Source of the DNA: Aporrectodea caliginosa
Taxonomy: Eukaryota > Annelida > Clitellata > Crassiclitellata > Lumbricidae
Length of the DNA stretch: 64,000 nt
Direction: 5' to 3'
NCBI GenBank assembly: GCA_020284085.1
Contig: JACEVL010000104.1
Location: 1,084,890 to 1,148,889 of the forward strand
Shown: positions 25,906 through 37,509 of the stretch, piece after piece
Numbering within the stretch: position 1 is the first letter of the stretch
Layout of the letters: every line of letters begins with the position of its first letter
Position numbers and translations under genes: made by a program
The notes under the pieces: model-generated
Databases searched by the model: none
What the model was told of the DNA's origin: nothing
Seen by the model: only the letters and a program-made list of their open reading frames with translations

Positions 25906-27200
25906 TCAATCAGAAAGCAGATTGGAACATTGAAAAGGGTAGGACTTACGATAGATGCAGTATTCGGGCGATGAGTAGTTCGAATTCAATCTTGACGTTG
26001 GATAGACAATGGTTCCAGATTTGGCAGAGAAGTCAGAGAGACGCATCGTCTGCCGCGCAACAGTGCACGGCCTCTGGCAGGTTCCGCTCGACTGAACCAA
26101 GGTAGTCATCGTCTGGAAGCCATCGACAGCCGTCGGTGCCTGCTTCTCAGAGGACAGGCGGTGCTTCCAGAGACGGATCCTGTACGACACGCAGCATTTG
26201 TCGAAGATTTCATAGAGCAGAGGAACGATACAGATAAAAGCCCCAGCAACGACGGCCCAGATGAAGACCATGATAGCCCAGTTGCGGTAGACCTGAGGAC
26301 TGAAGACGTTGGCCACGAGCATCAATGCCGGCCAGCCAATAACAGCCCCGACGGACAGCAGCACCCCGAGGACGTAAGCCGATATCTCGGCTCCCTTGTA
26401 GGTCCGCCGCAGAGCGTAGAAGTGTGGCAGGCCCGTGTGTTGGTTGACGCTGTCGAAGTCGGACGAATAGCGAACGGCCCAGGGGAGAATGGGGTTATCG
26501 ACGGACCGACACTTCTCCCACTCCTCCTCCTCGTTCCTCTGCGGGTCGCAGCCGCCGCAAGTGAGGCTGACGACGATACAGACGAGACCCCCGACGCCCA
26601 AGGAGACGGCCAGGCCGGTGATGAGGACCTCCTGTCGCCCTGTGTTGCCCTGGAACCAGGAGAGCCCGTTGTCGAAGCGCGACGCGTAAACGAGCCAGGC
26701 GGTGACGCCGCAGACGAGGCCGATGAGGACCCCGGAGGCCACTCCTGAGGCAGTCGTCCGGTGCCAGATGACGGCCAGGGCAATCGGAAGAACGGCTGAT
26801 CCGACGATGATGCCGAGGAAGTTGAAGAGCCACTGCGTCTGCATCCCAATGGCCAAGACGATCAGGGTTATCGGGTAGATGAGCAATGCGACGACGATGA
26901 CCGTCACCCATTGGAAGATGACGCTCTTCCGGTTGTACTTGAGATAGAGGTCGCCAGCTGCCTTCCTCTTTTCGTAGATAGCAACATCTGAGTTCCTGCA
27001 GCCGGTTGCTGCTGGTGGTGCTACTCCGCAGAAGTCAAACGGATGAATGTAGGTCTGGAAGATGTCGTAGACGATGATCGACGAGATGGACAGGATCTCG
27101 GATGAGACGCAGCCAAGCACGACGGCCAGGGTCAACGCGTACATCATGAAGTCACCGAAACGACCCATCAGTTGTTGAGACACGAGAACCGGAAGAACGC
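25906..27200 (-). CDS. DUR3-like exon 7 (C-terminal half and stop)
   Basis: 1,295 nt, residues 371-800 plus stop. Holds SSEILSISSIIVYDIFQTYI, GMQTQWLFNFLGIIVGSAVL, further membrane spans, an acidic cytoplasmic loop (NEEEEWEKCRS) and a final pair of spans before a basic, Ser/Thr-rich tail. GC-rich compared with its flanks, so a long antisense reading frame (26,161-26,748) is open but is a shadow. A strong donor-like gtaagt at 25,949 lies 14 codons before the stop, so a short alternative 3' end is possible. Confidence 0.9.
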
Positions 27201-30200
27201 CTAGCAGAGAACATCAACGCCAAAACATTGGAAAATAATCAACGACAAAACATTGGAAAAATAATCAGTGGAAGTCTACCTGCATTTCTACACATTATTA
27301 TAGCGCCTTGTTTAGTTAATGGTTATATGATGTAGTTCAAAGCCATATGTTTGGAAAAATTTCTTTACCGTTTTTCTTGGTCGACTCTCCCATTTCCGAT
27401 TAAACGGCCGAATACTCTCACTACCCATAATTTCCGTTTCCAATAAGTATTCACAAAATAATTATTCACACAATAAGTATTCGTACAATAAGTATTCGCA
27501 CAATAAGTAGGCTATTTGCACAATTTTTGCCATTCATTTAGTGGTCAAATGCACCGGGTAATCTAGTAAAGCATGTGCGTGGATTAATTAGTTAACTAGT
27601 TAAGTTATATTGAACACATAATGCACTTAAGCCAAACCAGCCGATGCATATTACTCAAAGAAAGGGTGACTTTGTTATGTGGGAGCTTGGTTCTTTTAGG
27701 GTTTTCTTTCCCTGTTGTTCTCTTACATCCTTTATTCTACTTACTGATTGTATTTCAGTTTGTTTGTTCAATTGGATCACTGAGATTTATGGTTATGGTT
27801 ATGGTCGTGCGTCACTTGCCTGAGGCAATCTGAGTTCCGTTGATGAGATGGGTTCCTTGGTTCACAGCGAAGGTCCAGTAACTCATTCCGAGGACAAAGG
27901 AAAGGATGAAGGGAACTCCGAACCAGACCAAGGCCCCCGTCAGGTAACCCCAGACGGAATGCGTCGGTCGGGCAGAGATGGCCGTCAACCAGAATCCCTG
28001 ATTCACAAAGACTGAACTGAATCCAGCTGATCAGAAAACAACAGCACAAAATGTAAATAGGTGTAACTGTAATTTCAATCGCAAATTTATATAGCGCCTC
28101 GTGCCGAAAGAAAACATCCGCACAAAATGTTAATAAGTGTAACTGTTATTTCAAATTTATATAGCGCCTCTTGAGATAGACTTCCAGAGGCATTTTCGAC
28201 CCAACAAACAGTCACGATCTAATAACATATGGTTTTCGGGCGCTTACTAAAAAGAGGCAGAAAAAGTCGAGGAACTCTTGTCGTAGATTGCTAGATATCC
28301 TATTGAAGCAAGGTCAGGTTTCTATGCTGGACCGTGGATTTAAGCGGGATTACCAGGTCACCCTGTGCAGCAGATCGAAGTATCTGCTATCATGAATGTA
28401 TGAGACTTAGACTCTTGGCTCCCTAAGATTAAATGGAGCATTGCCTGTCAAACTGTTATGCATAAGTATTCAATCTGTGAACTTGTGTCTGTGAGTTTGT
28501 GCATGTATGCGTGTTTGTCTGTGTACATAGCACGTTCGTGTATTGTGCTATTGCATGTACTTGAGTATTTATTGTGTGCTAATTATGTCTTCAAAGTGGT
28601 AACGATTCTCTCACATCCTTCATCATTTGCATGTGGCCTGTATATTGAATATAGACACTTAATGTGGCGACGTTCATGTGTCTCATAAGAGCGCTGCCTA
28701 CGCTGTACTAAGTGATGTCAAGTTCATTAAGAAGACAAAAATCATCTATTAATTAACGATGCTCACACAGGTAGAACACCTGTTTGTCTAAATCTTAAGC
28801 AAGTGGGCCTTGAAAGCCCTGCTTGGAAACCTTAGACACACTGATATTGCCTATACGCTGCTGGAAGTAAACAGCGGCGTCAAATCTCAATCATTCTCAG
28901 CCAAATTAATGAAATCTAATATCTAGAGACAACCGCAATAATATCCGACCACAGGCCAAAATGAATGTGCACTGTCACCTGACAGTCATTATCACGAAAA
29001 TTTTGATAAAATTATTAGCCGCTGTTTTTAATTAAGATTTTGATTAGAGTATGTATAGTCTGTTTATTACTGACAGTATTAAATGAAAGATATATTAATT
29101 AAATTATTAAATAGTGAAGAAGAAAACATTGGTGCCTGCTGTTTCGAAACTATTTTTCCCTATAGTAATACTCCGGTCCCATTTCAGCCTCCTCGCATCG
29201 TCCACTCCGCTCCTCAAACAGCCTTGATCTTCTGGTTCCTCATACTAGAACAGCTATGGCTCAGTTCCGGTCCTTTATCTCAATTGGTCTTCTCTTTGGA
29301 ATGCGCTGTCTCCATCTATACTCGCTCTCAAATTCTAGCTGGTAACACCTCCTCACTGTTTGCTTTTCTCAAAACCTGTTTCTTCTCTCGTGGCCTTACG
29401 CACTCGGAGCGTATCTAAACGGTTCACCCTACTAGAGGCGCTCTATAAATGTTTGAATACAATCAAATAAACAAGCTCGACCGTGTAGTACTGAGAAGAA
29501 TAAATTTAGCTAAATTAAGAATAAATTAAAGAATTATTATTGGAACAACAGATTATTAATTAACAAGTATGCATGTATTACGCGCCATAATCTAATGACC
29601 AAGCATCAATCGATGGCGCTGAGCAATTGTGAGTGAAGGACTTGCTCAAGATCCTATGCACAGTAATCTTCTCAGGGAGGAGGATCGAACCGGTACTCTC
29701 TGTGTTACAAGGCAAGCGCTTTAACCAATAGGCTACCTTGTTCCACTACAGACGAATAATAATTTAGTGCTATCTGTTGTTTCTTAAGTTAAGTTATTAG
29801 TTAAGATTATAGTTAAGTTTTCTTTTCATCTAATGATCTGATTTAATTAGGCCTATGCTGTGCAATCATCCTTGAGAAAAGCGATACTGTTACTCAGCCA
29901 TACCTATATATATCTGTCTTTTTTACAGGCCATTACTGAATTTAGGTTATAGATCACAAAGGCACGGGCACACTACTTTAGCGGGACTAACATCCCTTCT
30001 GGGTTTCCCTTTCGCTACCCTGGTTTCTTTCTATCATCTTTATGTTGTTATATGTATTGCTATTATGTTTTTGGGTTGCAATAAACTGATTTGATTGATT
30101 GATTTAACATCAAGATAGGATTTCAGTGGTGTGTATAGTACCGAGAGCAAAGATGATTCCCTGCAACATTCCTTCCCTCGACAGAAAGGTGAGTTTGCTG

Positions 30201-33200
30201 CCGTTGGGTGGTCCTACACAGTAAGCGGCTGAATAGGACTCAGCGAAGAAGTCCCTGAAGCGGTAGTCAGGTCTGTTGAGGGAATTGAAGGCCGAGTCCG
30301 TGAAATAGACGAGGTAGATGGAAACGACGGTGGCCACGCAGAAGTATGCCATGTACATCGCTCCTCCCAATCCACCGATCACCGTGTAGAAGCCAACGGC
30401 CAACGTTAGTATGATGCAGATGACGTACTGGTCGATACCTGTAATTAAGATATGTCACTGCATTATTCTGCGATTATTAAACGCTACTATCTTCAGACAC
30501 GTAGCGAGACTTATATTCAAGAGGAGGCAACTTCACAGACCATTGGCAAAAAGCCGTCATTAGGGGGTCATTGGTCAATAGAAGTTCCAGTATATGAACA
30601 AAACAAGAGGAGGCAACTGCCTCCTAATGTATAATGTAGCTACGCCTAAATCTTATTCATTCATTCGTTCATTCTGAGAATTTATATAGCTCCTTTTCAA
30701 GATATCTACTCAGAGGCGCTCTCTGCGCTAGCCTATTATGACTGTCAATAAGAACGAATATATTACATCAGTTAGCAAAACAATGCACAGCAAGCTAGAA
30801 GAGTGACCACTGGCGGGCCCACGCACACACGTGGAACCAACCAACCAACGGATAGGCCGTCATATCATACAGCTGATTCAGACAATCTATCTGATAATCC
30901 ACAATTAATAACAATAATAGTAATAATAGGCCTCCTCTTTCGGTTATTATTTAGCGACCTTGAGCAACGCACTGCGCTGTAGCATTTGCCATATTAAGCG
31001 CAATATTAAACCATTCACAAGCCCCACTAATGACAGAAGACATAAATCTTAATCCTACTAACAGAACAGACAGCGATGGCAATACACGGCAATAATAGCA
31101 GCCTACAAATTATGTCCGCTCTACGGGACTCGAACCTCTCGCTCTCTATGCCAGTGTGTTATCCAATGCGCTATCGGGCATTTGATACATAATACAAATG
31201 AGATTTAATTTATGGACTGAAGTCACTTCATTGATCGCCAACAGTTATGAAAATATGATCAGGTTAACATAAGTAGGACCAAACTGAGAACTCAGAAGGA
31301 AGTATATTTAGTTTTGCTGTATTATTGCCTAATGACAGCATGAGGTTGTTCAGGCAGTAACAAAGTATACGCCATGCATCAGTGGTCGGTTTCTTAATTA
31401 CAAGTTATTATATCAATCGAAAGTTTCCATCTCAATTCGTAATAAGGTTGTGATCAATATAACTACTGTTCTAAATGTGCTTGGAACTACTGCAACGTGG
31501 GAATTTGGTTAAGATCATAGGGCAGTGAGCTCCAAACAGCGGGCCCTAACCTGATATACATACATACGTATATACATAATTATTTATATATAATTTTGTA
31601 TATATATATGTATATATCTGGTTGGTAGGCGCTGCAAAACTGGCCTGTCTTAATATAATCTTAGCGTTGTTCTCAGGTATTTACTCAGACATAGGCCTAT
31701 AACGTTCTGCTAGGTTGTCATGCATGAGAGAGGATAATAGGTTCATTGTGCAAAGCTAAATGTCGAACAGATTTTAAGAGAACTTCTTCCTGGTTTGGTA
31801 TTCAAAGTCGCAGTAGTTAGAAGAGATTTTAAACAGACGAGAATTAGAAAATATAGGAGTAATTCAGTCGGTTGGACAATGGCTAGTTAGCCAGCCAGTC
31901 ACCCAGTCAATAAGTTAGCCATCGTTGAGCCAGCAGTGAGCCAGTCAAGCAGTCAGCGAGTCAGTCAGAAACCCAACCAGTCATTCGGTTATTCGTTGAG
32001 TCATCAATGAACCAGTCACGCAGCCAGCCAGCCAGTCAGTCACTTAGGCATTTGGACATTTATATGGCGCTGCAAAACTGGCCTGTCTTTATATTGCGTC
32101 AGTACAGGCAGTTCATCTGCAGACAAATGATAGACATATAACAGAGAAACTCTCTACTATATAGCGGGTACCTTTTCGTGCTATGAATGATCAGTATATA
32201 TCTGGTGGTAGACCCAGTGACACACAAAGCAACAAACACACAGACATATACACATACAAACAGACAGATAGACGTAGACTGAGACAGAGTAGTAGGGGGC
32301 ATGTGAGGTGTACATACCTTGACAGAGCCAGGTGAGAACTCGTGTTCCTTCGGCCATGACGAGGCCAGCGACGATGATGTTCGTAACGAAGGCAAAGATC
32401 ATGACGATGATGTGAGGCGCCGGTCCAAAACGAGAACGGATCACCTGTAACCATAGCAACCGGATGTCTTCAGCTGTCATGGTAACGAGCATAAGCTAAG
32501 AAATATGGCCAAACTACAAGAGCACAAGAACTTACTTCTTAATAAGCTAGAAACCCAATGCTCATGATGAATCCATTGACCACATTAGTTTAAATGATGT
32601 TGTACTTTCATATCTTGAACGAAGTTAAATTATTATAAACGATAACGCTTAACACCATTATTAGTACTACTACCATCATTTAAAATACAGGCTGGGTTAT
32701 TTTTCTAATGTCTTGCATATTTTTCTTCGCAGGGGCCTTTTCCAAAAGGCAATATATGACTATCCCGATATATAATTATACAATGCATACAAGTTTAGGT
32801 TAATAGGTGTCGTGAGTTCTATTTTAGGAGTGCTATTAGAGCCAACGACGAACACCAATACGTGCTGTGTTACCTGTAGGAATGTTCTGGCTCCTGGAGC
32901 TTTGATGCGTATTTCTGAAGCCAAGATGGCGAAGAGTAGGAGGTGGATGACTCCGGCTGCTGAGTACCAGAAATGTCCCACGAGACCATACTGAAAGCGA
33001 CGAAGTATAGGCTATGTATTGGCTACAGCTATAGACCTAGTGCCAACACTAAACTCTCATCATTGTATGTTACTATACACTGAGTGATTTGGGCGATTGG
33101 GCGATTTGGTGATTGAGGTATTGGGTGAGTGAGTAGGTAGGTGAGTGAGTGAGTGAGTGATTGAGGGATTGGGTGAGTGAGTTAATTAATTAATTAATTT

Positions 33201-34603
33201 ATTTAATAATTAACGAGTGAGTGGGCGAGTCATCGAGTCAGTGACCAAGTGAGCGAGCGTAGATAGGCCTACGTATACGTAAATATGCAGATACCGTTCA
33301 TAGGTACAACTACACTAGTAAGAAAACAAGTAAGTGAACTATCAGCCTGCTTTGTGCCTGACTAACGCATACGCATTACAGAGCTTAAAACAATGGCAGC
33401 GATTGTTATAATTGCAGCCTGATGCAAGCAAATTTGAAGTAAAAAACAGGAAAACAGGAATAATGTATCCAGGAGTTAAACTCGAGGTATCTGGATGATG
33501 TGTCATAGCGGATGGACCGACCTTAGTGACGTCTGCCGTTGAGAATGAGTAGGATGCCACCCAGAGTCTTTTGGCAACGACGCTGCAGGCAACAATTGCG
33601 AAGTTGGCCTCACCTCCAGCATCGAAGAAGGTGTCCAACAGGTGGTTGTCATAGAAGACGAACGCTCTGTAGAGTTAATGTCAGAGTTCAAGAAACAGAA
33701 AATTCCTACGCAAACTTCTATCGTGGGCTACTACTACTAATCGTAACATAATCTCATGTGATACCATATAAAATATGATCGTATATTCACTTAAAGTTCA
33801 TTTTTCCTGTAAAGACCTTAAAGTGACCTGACCTTTAGGCGTAGCACTAGATTTGATTGATTGGCACTAGAAGGTCTTTATACTGCGGAAATGAAATGAC
33901 CTATTCTTATGGTCAACAGTTCATTTACAAATTGTAGTTTAGTGCACTGCATTTGTAATTGTAATATTAATCACAGATGGCATTAAACTATTTTTGGTTT
34001 ACTTTACTCTAGGCCCATTTATACAGATGGCATTAAATCGTAGCGTGATCCCATATGATACCATACTTTCTTGTTCGCTGATGCAGGCACTGACGCAGGT
34101 CGAGAGCGCTGCTGATTTCTGAGCGGTGCCATAAATGTTCGGTTACAATTACAATTACAATATACATTCAGTGGTTCATATATATACAATATATATTATT
34201 CATTCATCCATTCAGAGTATTTATATAGCGCCCCTTCAAGAAGCTACTCAGAAGCGCTCCTGGCCCAGCCACGACTAAAGCAAAAAGACTTGAGGGACTT
34301 GTAGAACCCTGCCGAATGGATCACAAGGATATTATATCATATATGCACTTTGCGCCTGTTTATCTGTTTTATAATTCGCTGTGTTTACCTGATCAGTCGA
34401 TGAACTGAAGCGACAAGAAGTCCAAAAACTCCGAAGCAGACAATGAGTAAAACACCCTGCCATAGCTTCAGTGACCTTTTGACCTCAGCCGGGGGATCCT
34501 GAACTGCGGAGTTGTTGAAAGCATTCGGGCAGCTTTGACCCTGTGACCCTACGGCCAGGCACACGAGAATCGAACAGCAGATCACACAGCTGAGGGAAGA
34601 CAT
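25906..34603 (-). CDS. DUR3-like SLC5 symporter (urea or related solute), complete seven-exon gene
   Basis: Plasma-membrane cotransporter of the sodium:solute symporter (SLC5/SSS) family, closest by eye to the DUR3 urea/H+ symporter branch known from plants and fungi. Exons, in transcript order: 34603-34389, 33666-33522, 32990-32874, 32444-32318, 30438-30142, 28026-27820, 27200-25906. The phases join without a break and give 800 residues; plant DUR3 is about 700. Seen: a hydrophobic leader (1-22), first membrane span (about 48-66), FDAGGEA, HFWYSAAG, the segment VFVNQGFWLTAISARP, the segment SSEILSISSIIVYDI matching the conserved DUR3 ion-site region, then several more hydrophobic spans and a Ser/Thr-rich tail. 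Exon 7 carries over half the protein. A LINE 3' end lies about 120 bp upstream of the start codon. Family assignment is firm; urea as substrate is inferred. Introns hold SINE and LINE fragments. Confidence 0.9.
27820..28026 (-). CDS. DUR3-like exon 6, ending at a GC splice donor
   Basis: 207 nt. I chose the acceptor gatcag before CTGGATTC, not the nearer AGs, because it gives exactly the family length between GII and VFV. Contains VFVNQGFWLTAISARP, GYLTGALVWFGVPF and an extracellular loop with NGT. The exon must end CTCAG with the intron starting gcaagt: the only nearby GT (four bases further on) shifts the frame relative to exon 7, while the GC donor restores SGVLPVLVSQQLMGRFG, aligned to plant GLVPPATAIALMGKSG. 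Confidence 0.87.
29150..29470 (+). mobile_element. LINE 3' end, same family, DUR3-like intron 5
   Basis: Contains TAMAQFRSFISIG in one frame, like TAMAKTRAFAFIG of the 34.8-kb copy, and cgcactcggagcgtatctaa, ctagaggcgctctataaatg, ending in an (ATACAA)-like tail. Frameshifted and inactive. Confidence 0.7.
29575..29760 (-). mobile_element. tRNA-like SINE fragment, minus strand
   Basis: Reverse complement gives gtagcctattggttaaagcg then GGTTCGATCC (B box), with gagcaagtccttcactca as in SINE family A bodies. Located in DUR3-like intron 5 beside a LINE 3' end. Confidence 0.65.
30142..30438 (-). CDS. DUR3-like exon 5
   Basis: 297 nt, residues 203-300 plus one base. Contains VGFYTVIGGLGGAMYMAYF, a membrane span with the usual GGL turn, then a polar loop NRPDYRFRDFFAES and the start of another span, GMLQGIIFAL. 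Acceptor attacag, donor TCG|gtacta. Confidence 0.9.
30490..30655. mobile_element. Short TIR element (family D), DUR3-like intron 4/5 side
   Basis: Starts acacgtagcgagac and ends atgtagctacgcct, imperfect inverted ends. Interior ttcaagaggaggcaacttca cagaccattggcaaa is repeated in the 46,130 copy. About 165 bp, no ORF. It lies in intron 4. Confidence 0.6.
30905..31182 (-). mobile_element. tRNA-derived SINE (family B), DUR3-like intron 4
   Basis: Minus-strand copy of the 44,203 element: CCCGATAGCGCATTGGATAA, a good B box GGTTCGAGTCCC, gtaggctgctatta, atttatgtcttctgtcatta, and (ATT)n at the low-coordinate end. Confidence 0.8.
31880..32045. repeat. Degenerate (CAGT/CAGC)n repeat, DUR3-like intron 4
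   Basis: Imperfect tetramers flanked by a direct repeat: ggcgctgcaaaactggcctg at 31,628 and at 32,066. Confidence 0.75.
32318..32444 (-). CDS. DUR3-like exon 4
   Basis: 127 nt, residues 160-201 plus one base. VIRSRFGPAPHIIVMIFAFV and NIIVAGLVMAEGTRVL match the third and fourth spans of DUR3. Acceptor gttacag, donor AAG|gtatgt. Confidence 0.9.
32874..32990 (-). CDS. DUR3-like exon 3
   Basis: 117 nt, 39 codons, phase 0 on both sides. Starts YGLVGHFWYSAAG, the best conserved short motif of the family (plant DUR3 has GPFWYASGA here), then a membrane span and IRIKAPGARTF. Acceptor tttcag, donor CAG|gtaaca. Confidence 0.9.
33103..33185. repeat. (GTGA)n microsatellite, DUR3-like intron 2
   Basis: Imperfect gtgagtgagtgagtga with gattg interruptions, followed by (TTAA)n. 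Confidence 0.8.
33522..33666 (-). CDS. DUR3-like exon 2
   Basis: 145 nt; completes Arg72 and encodes residues 73-120, including FFDAGGEANFAIVACSVVAK and the STADVTK end. This matches the second membrane span of DUR3 proteins. Acceptor ctacag; donor AAG|gtcggt, which is weak but the only one that keeps the frame with exon 3. Confidence 0.88.
34389..34603 (-). CDS. DUR3-like exon 1 (start codon, leader, first membrane span)
   Basis: Encodes residues 1-71 plus two bases. The start ATG at 34603 opens a Cys/Leu-rich leader ending near GSQGQSC, then LWQGVLLIVCFGVFGLLVAS, a membrane span. The donor is CAG|gtaaac. An out-of-frame ATG lies seven bases upstream of the chosen start (ATGCAATATG), which could reduce initiation or be the 5' UTR's own start. 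The leader looks like a cleavable signal peptide; plant DUR3 also has an extracellular N-terminus. Confidence 0.85.
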
Positions 34604-34699
34604 ATTGCATCAAGGGTAAACTGTGACCTTCTCGAAACTATCCTTGAAAGAGGAGGAAGTGACTGAAACGAAAAACGAAGCAATATCTTAAATAACTCT

Positions 34700-35030
34700 A
34701 TAGACTGCTTGAAGAAACACATTTGAGAAAAACAGTTTTTCATCGAGCAAAAATTCAATACTATATCCATGCATGCAAACCACATAGGCATATGCGAGCG
34801 AGAACTGCTATGGCTAAAACGCGAGCCTTTGCCTTCATTGGCCCTGCATTATGGAACCAGCTTCCTCCTTTGACACGTTCCTGTTTATTAACTGGTGGGC
34901 CAAGTGCCTCTTTTCGTTGTCTCAAGACCTCTTTCTTTCTCTCTGGGTATCTCGCACTGGGAGCGCCTCTGAATGGTGTGCACTGCGAGAGGCGCTATAT
35001 AAATTGATAGATACAATACAATACCTTGCT
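34700..35030 (+). mobile_element. LINE 3' end just upstream of the DUR3-like gene
   Basis: Frame RTAMAKTRAFAFIGPALWNQ then LPPLTRSCLLTG and FRCLKTSFFLSGY is the typical C-terminus of a non-LTR retrotransposon polymerase (LWN-LP, LKT-F pattern). The 3' UTR has ctgggagcgcctctgaatgg and gaggcgctatataaat, then (ATACA)n. It is only about 120-400 bp from the DUR3-like start codon. Confidence 0.75.
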
Positions 35031-36695
35031 GTAAATTTAATGCTTCATATAATTATGTTAATAAGACTATCGAATCAGTATCGCAGTTTACTCGCTATTA
35101 TACACTCTTTCTTTTGGATTTGTTTACGCGGATGTAGCCATGAAAAAACATTCTTTGACTTAATCCATTTGTTGTGTGTCTCCTCACAAAACTCTAAACA
35201 GATTTAACCGTTCATGAAAATAATCTAGCATTCTCTAGAAATTATATTTACCATTTAATGCGCTTTGTTTTCTGTTTTACATGTGCATAGGCCTATGACA
35301 CCGATCTCTATCTATTAACTTGACCTACATGTATATAAAAGAAAACGGTAGAAAGTGTGAGGCTTCTTGTGAGGCAGCCGTAGTATTACAGTTAGCGGAA
35401 GAAATTGAACTGTTACTATAAACCTATCATAATTATGTAAAAGTATATCGTAGTTTGTCCAAGGGAGTTCAACATTGTTCGATATCTGGTAAAGTTATAT
35501 ATATAATTTTTATATATATACAGTATATCCCATTGCCGCAAGCTTTCCCTCAAATGCAGGTGCAAGTTTTGTTAGAAAGAGGAAACTTCTTCCTCATTTG
35601 CTCAGATCATCCGAGTAAGATGCATATTTTCAGCTATCAGAATCCTGTTCGTAGATCGTCACACCTATACTGCTTCCAATCACAAAATAAAATTTAGCCC
35701 TACTCAAACTGCTACCCTGTTGTTAGAACCAATTAACCATGTATCCCGATTTGCCTTTAATATAGGCCTATTTTTAGTCACAATCCCGGACAATTAAATG
35801 GATTTTTCTATCAGCGTGAGACAAATTAAATATGAAGCTCACGCTGGTTCAATGAGATACAACTCACCTTCTATTATCTTCGAGTCCAATTGTTAGCACG
35901 GTCTGTCCATTTTACATCCGTGTTGTATTGGGTTATAGCCTGTTAACGATTGTTGCCCAGACATTCACAAACATGGATTTCTAGTTCTCGTTAGGTCAAA
36001 GACGATGGATTAACTCCGATCCTGTTCAAACTTCAAATCCCTTTGTCTTACAGAAGAAAATCCATAATTCCGCGATAATCTTACAAGAGATATGCTACAT
36101 TTACTTCGCAGCGGTAAAGTAGAACTACGCTAAAGTAATAGAGGCCAACTTCCTTTTTAGCTACATCTGACAGAAATCTGTTATCTGTTGTTATCGATAA
36201 TAGGCTCCACGTATCCCTGACATAGAAAATAGGCTCCCGTTACACCTGCCTACATATGCCACATTGGTTCATTATTGCTACATCACGAACCGAAGACACA
36301 CTTGGCTAACTCTGCGCTTGGCACTTGCAGAAGAAATAGGTGCACTGGGCCGTGAACACTGGCGTTGCCGGTCATGCATTGCTACCCACGGCTTGTAATG
36401 TGGCCGCGGTTATTGCTGCTATGAGGAAACGCCCTCTTCAAGCAGAAGAGTTTAACTGAGGCAGTATTGTACTTTTTAATAGAGGCAGTATTATATTAAA
36501 CACATCGGTATAAATAAATTGTTCACCTGAATAAGGCGGAGTCCAAACTCAGCTGAATGGCAACATCCGTATTAAATGAGGCTTCGCACGCATTCAAAAA
36601 TCCTAAACGCCTCTTTAACTTTTTACAAAATATTTCTGCGCATATATTTATAATTATATAAATATATCTATGTATGTTACCTGTGCACATAATTA
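35031..36695. other. Intergenic, no gene seen
   Basis: AT-rich unique DNA between the two host genes, with two TAGGCCTA palindromes (35,288; 35,763). An inverted pair tcagcgtgagacaaattaaa / gaagctcacgctgg sits near 35,810-35,850. Confidence 0.5.
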
Positions 36696-36724
36696 TGTGT
36701 GTGTGTGTACGTGTGCGTGTGTGC

Positions 36725-36761
<37 letters not shown>

Positions 36762-36800
36762 CGTGCGTGTGTGTGTGTGTGCGTGTGTGAGACAGAGAGT
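36696..36800. repeat. (GT)n microsatellite
   Basis: About 105 bp of GT with GC steps. Confidence 0.93.
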
Positions 36801-37509
36801 GTGAGTGTGGATGTAAGTTGTAGACTAATTGTATCTCTTTCATAGAAAAGGGTTCGCCCTAGTTAATAGGCGTACTCCGAAAGAAGATAACTATAGACCT
36901 ATTGCACTAATACGTTCTGCTGAAAGAGTGCAGTTTGCTAGCGTTTTCAGCAGTCTTATCGTAAACAGGCTATTGGGTCAATAGTATACTCATTACTCAA
37001 TATTGAAGTCTTATTGTTAACAAGCTGTTAGGTCAATACTTAATAGTCATGGTACATAAACCCAAAATATAGTTTAATTCAACCCCATCATAATCGGCTA
37101 TCTGAGTGAATTTATCCCGCTACGATATATATAATGCGTAATAAAACGACCTCTGCCTCGTATTCAATGAATTTTAACCTTTTTTTTTAATTAACGTCAA
37201 CGCCATTTAAAGTAGCGTATTATAGGCAAGACCTTTGTGATATAAAGGCGCTATATTAACTGTCTATAAAATACAAACAATAAAAATGTTGGCGGTAAAA
37301 CAGTAAATGGTAAATATAAGATAGTTCTGGATAGCAGTTCCTCGAAAGCATCGAACCTAGATAAAGGAACTTCCGGTTTGAGCGTAAAGACCGCCAACGC
37401 AATCCAACTACAGGTCGCAGTTTTAACCCTAATCTGCGGTGCATATCAATAGTGGACCAAATCTTACATTTGCACCACATGTCATAGTATTCCGTGTATT
37501 GACACCAAT

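Noticed and set aside
26161..26911. Plus-strand 195-residue frame and other-frame minus ORFs opposite DUR3-like exon 7
   Set aside because: Shadows of a GC-rich coding exon; the residues show no family match, whereas the called frame does.
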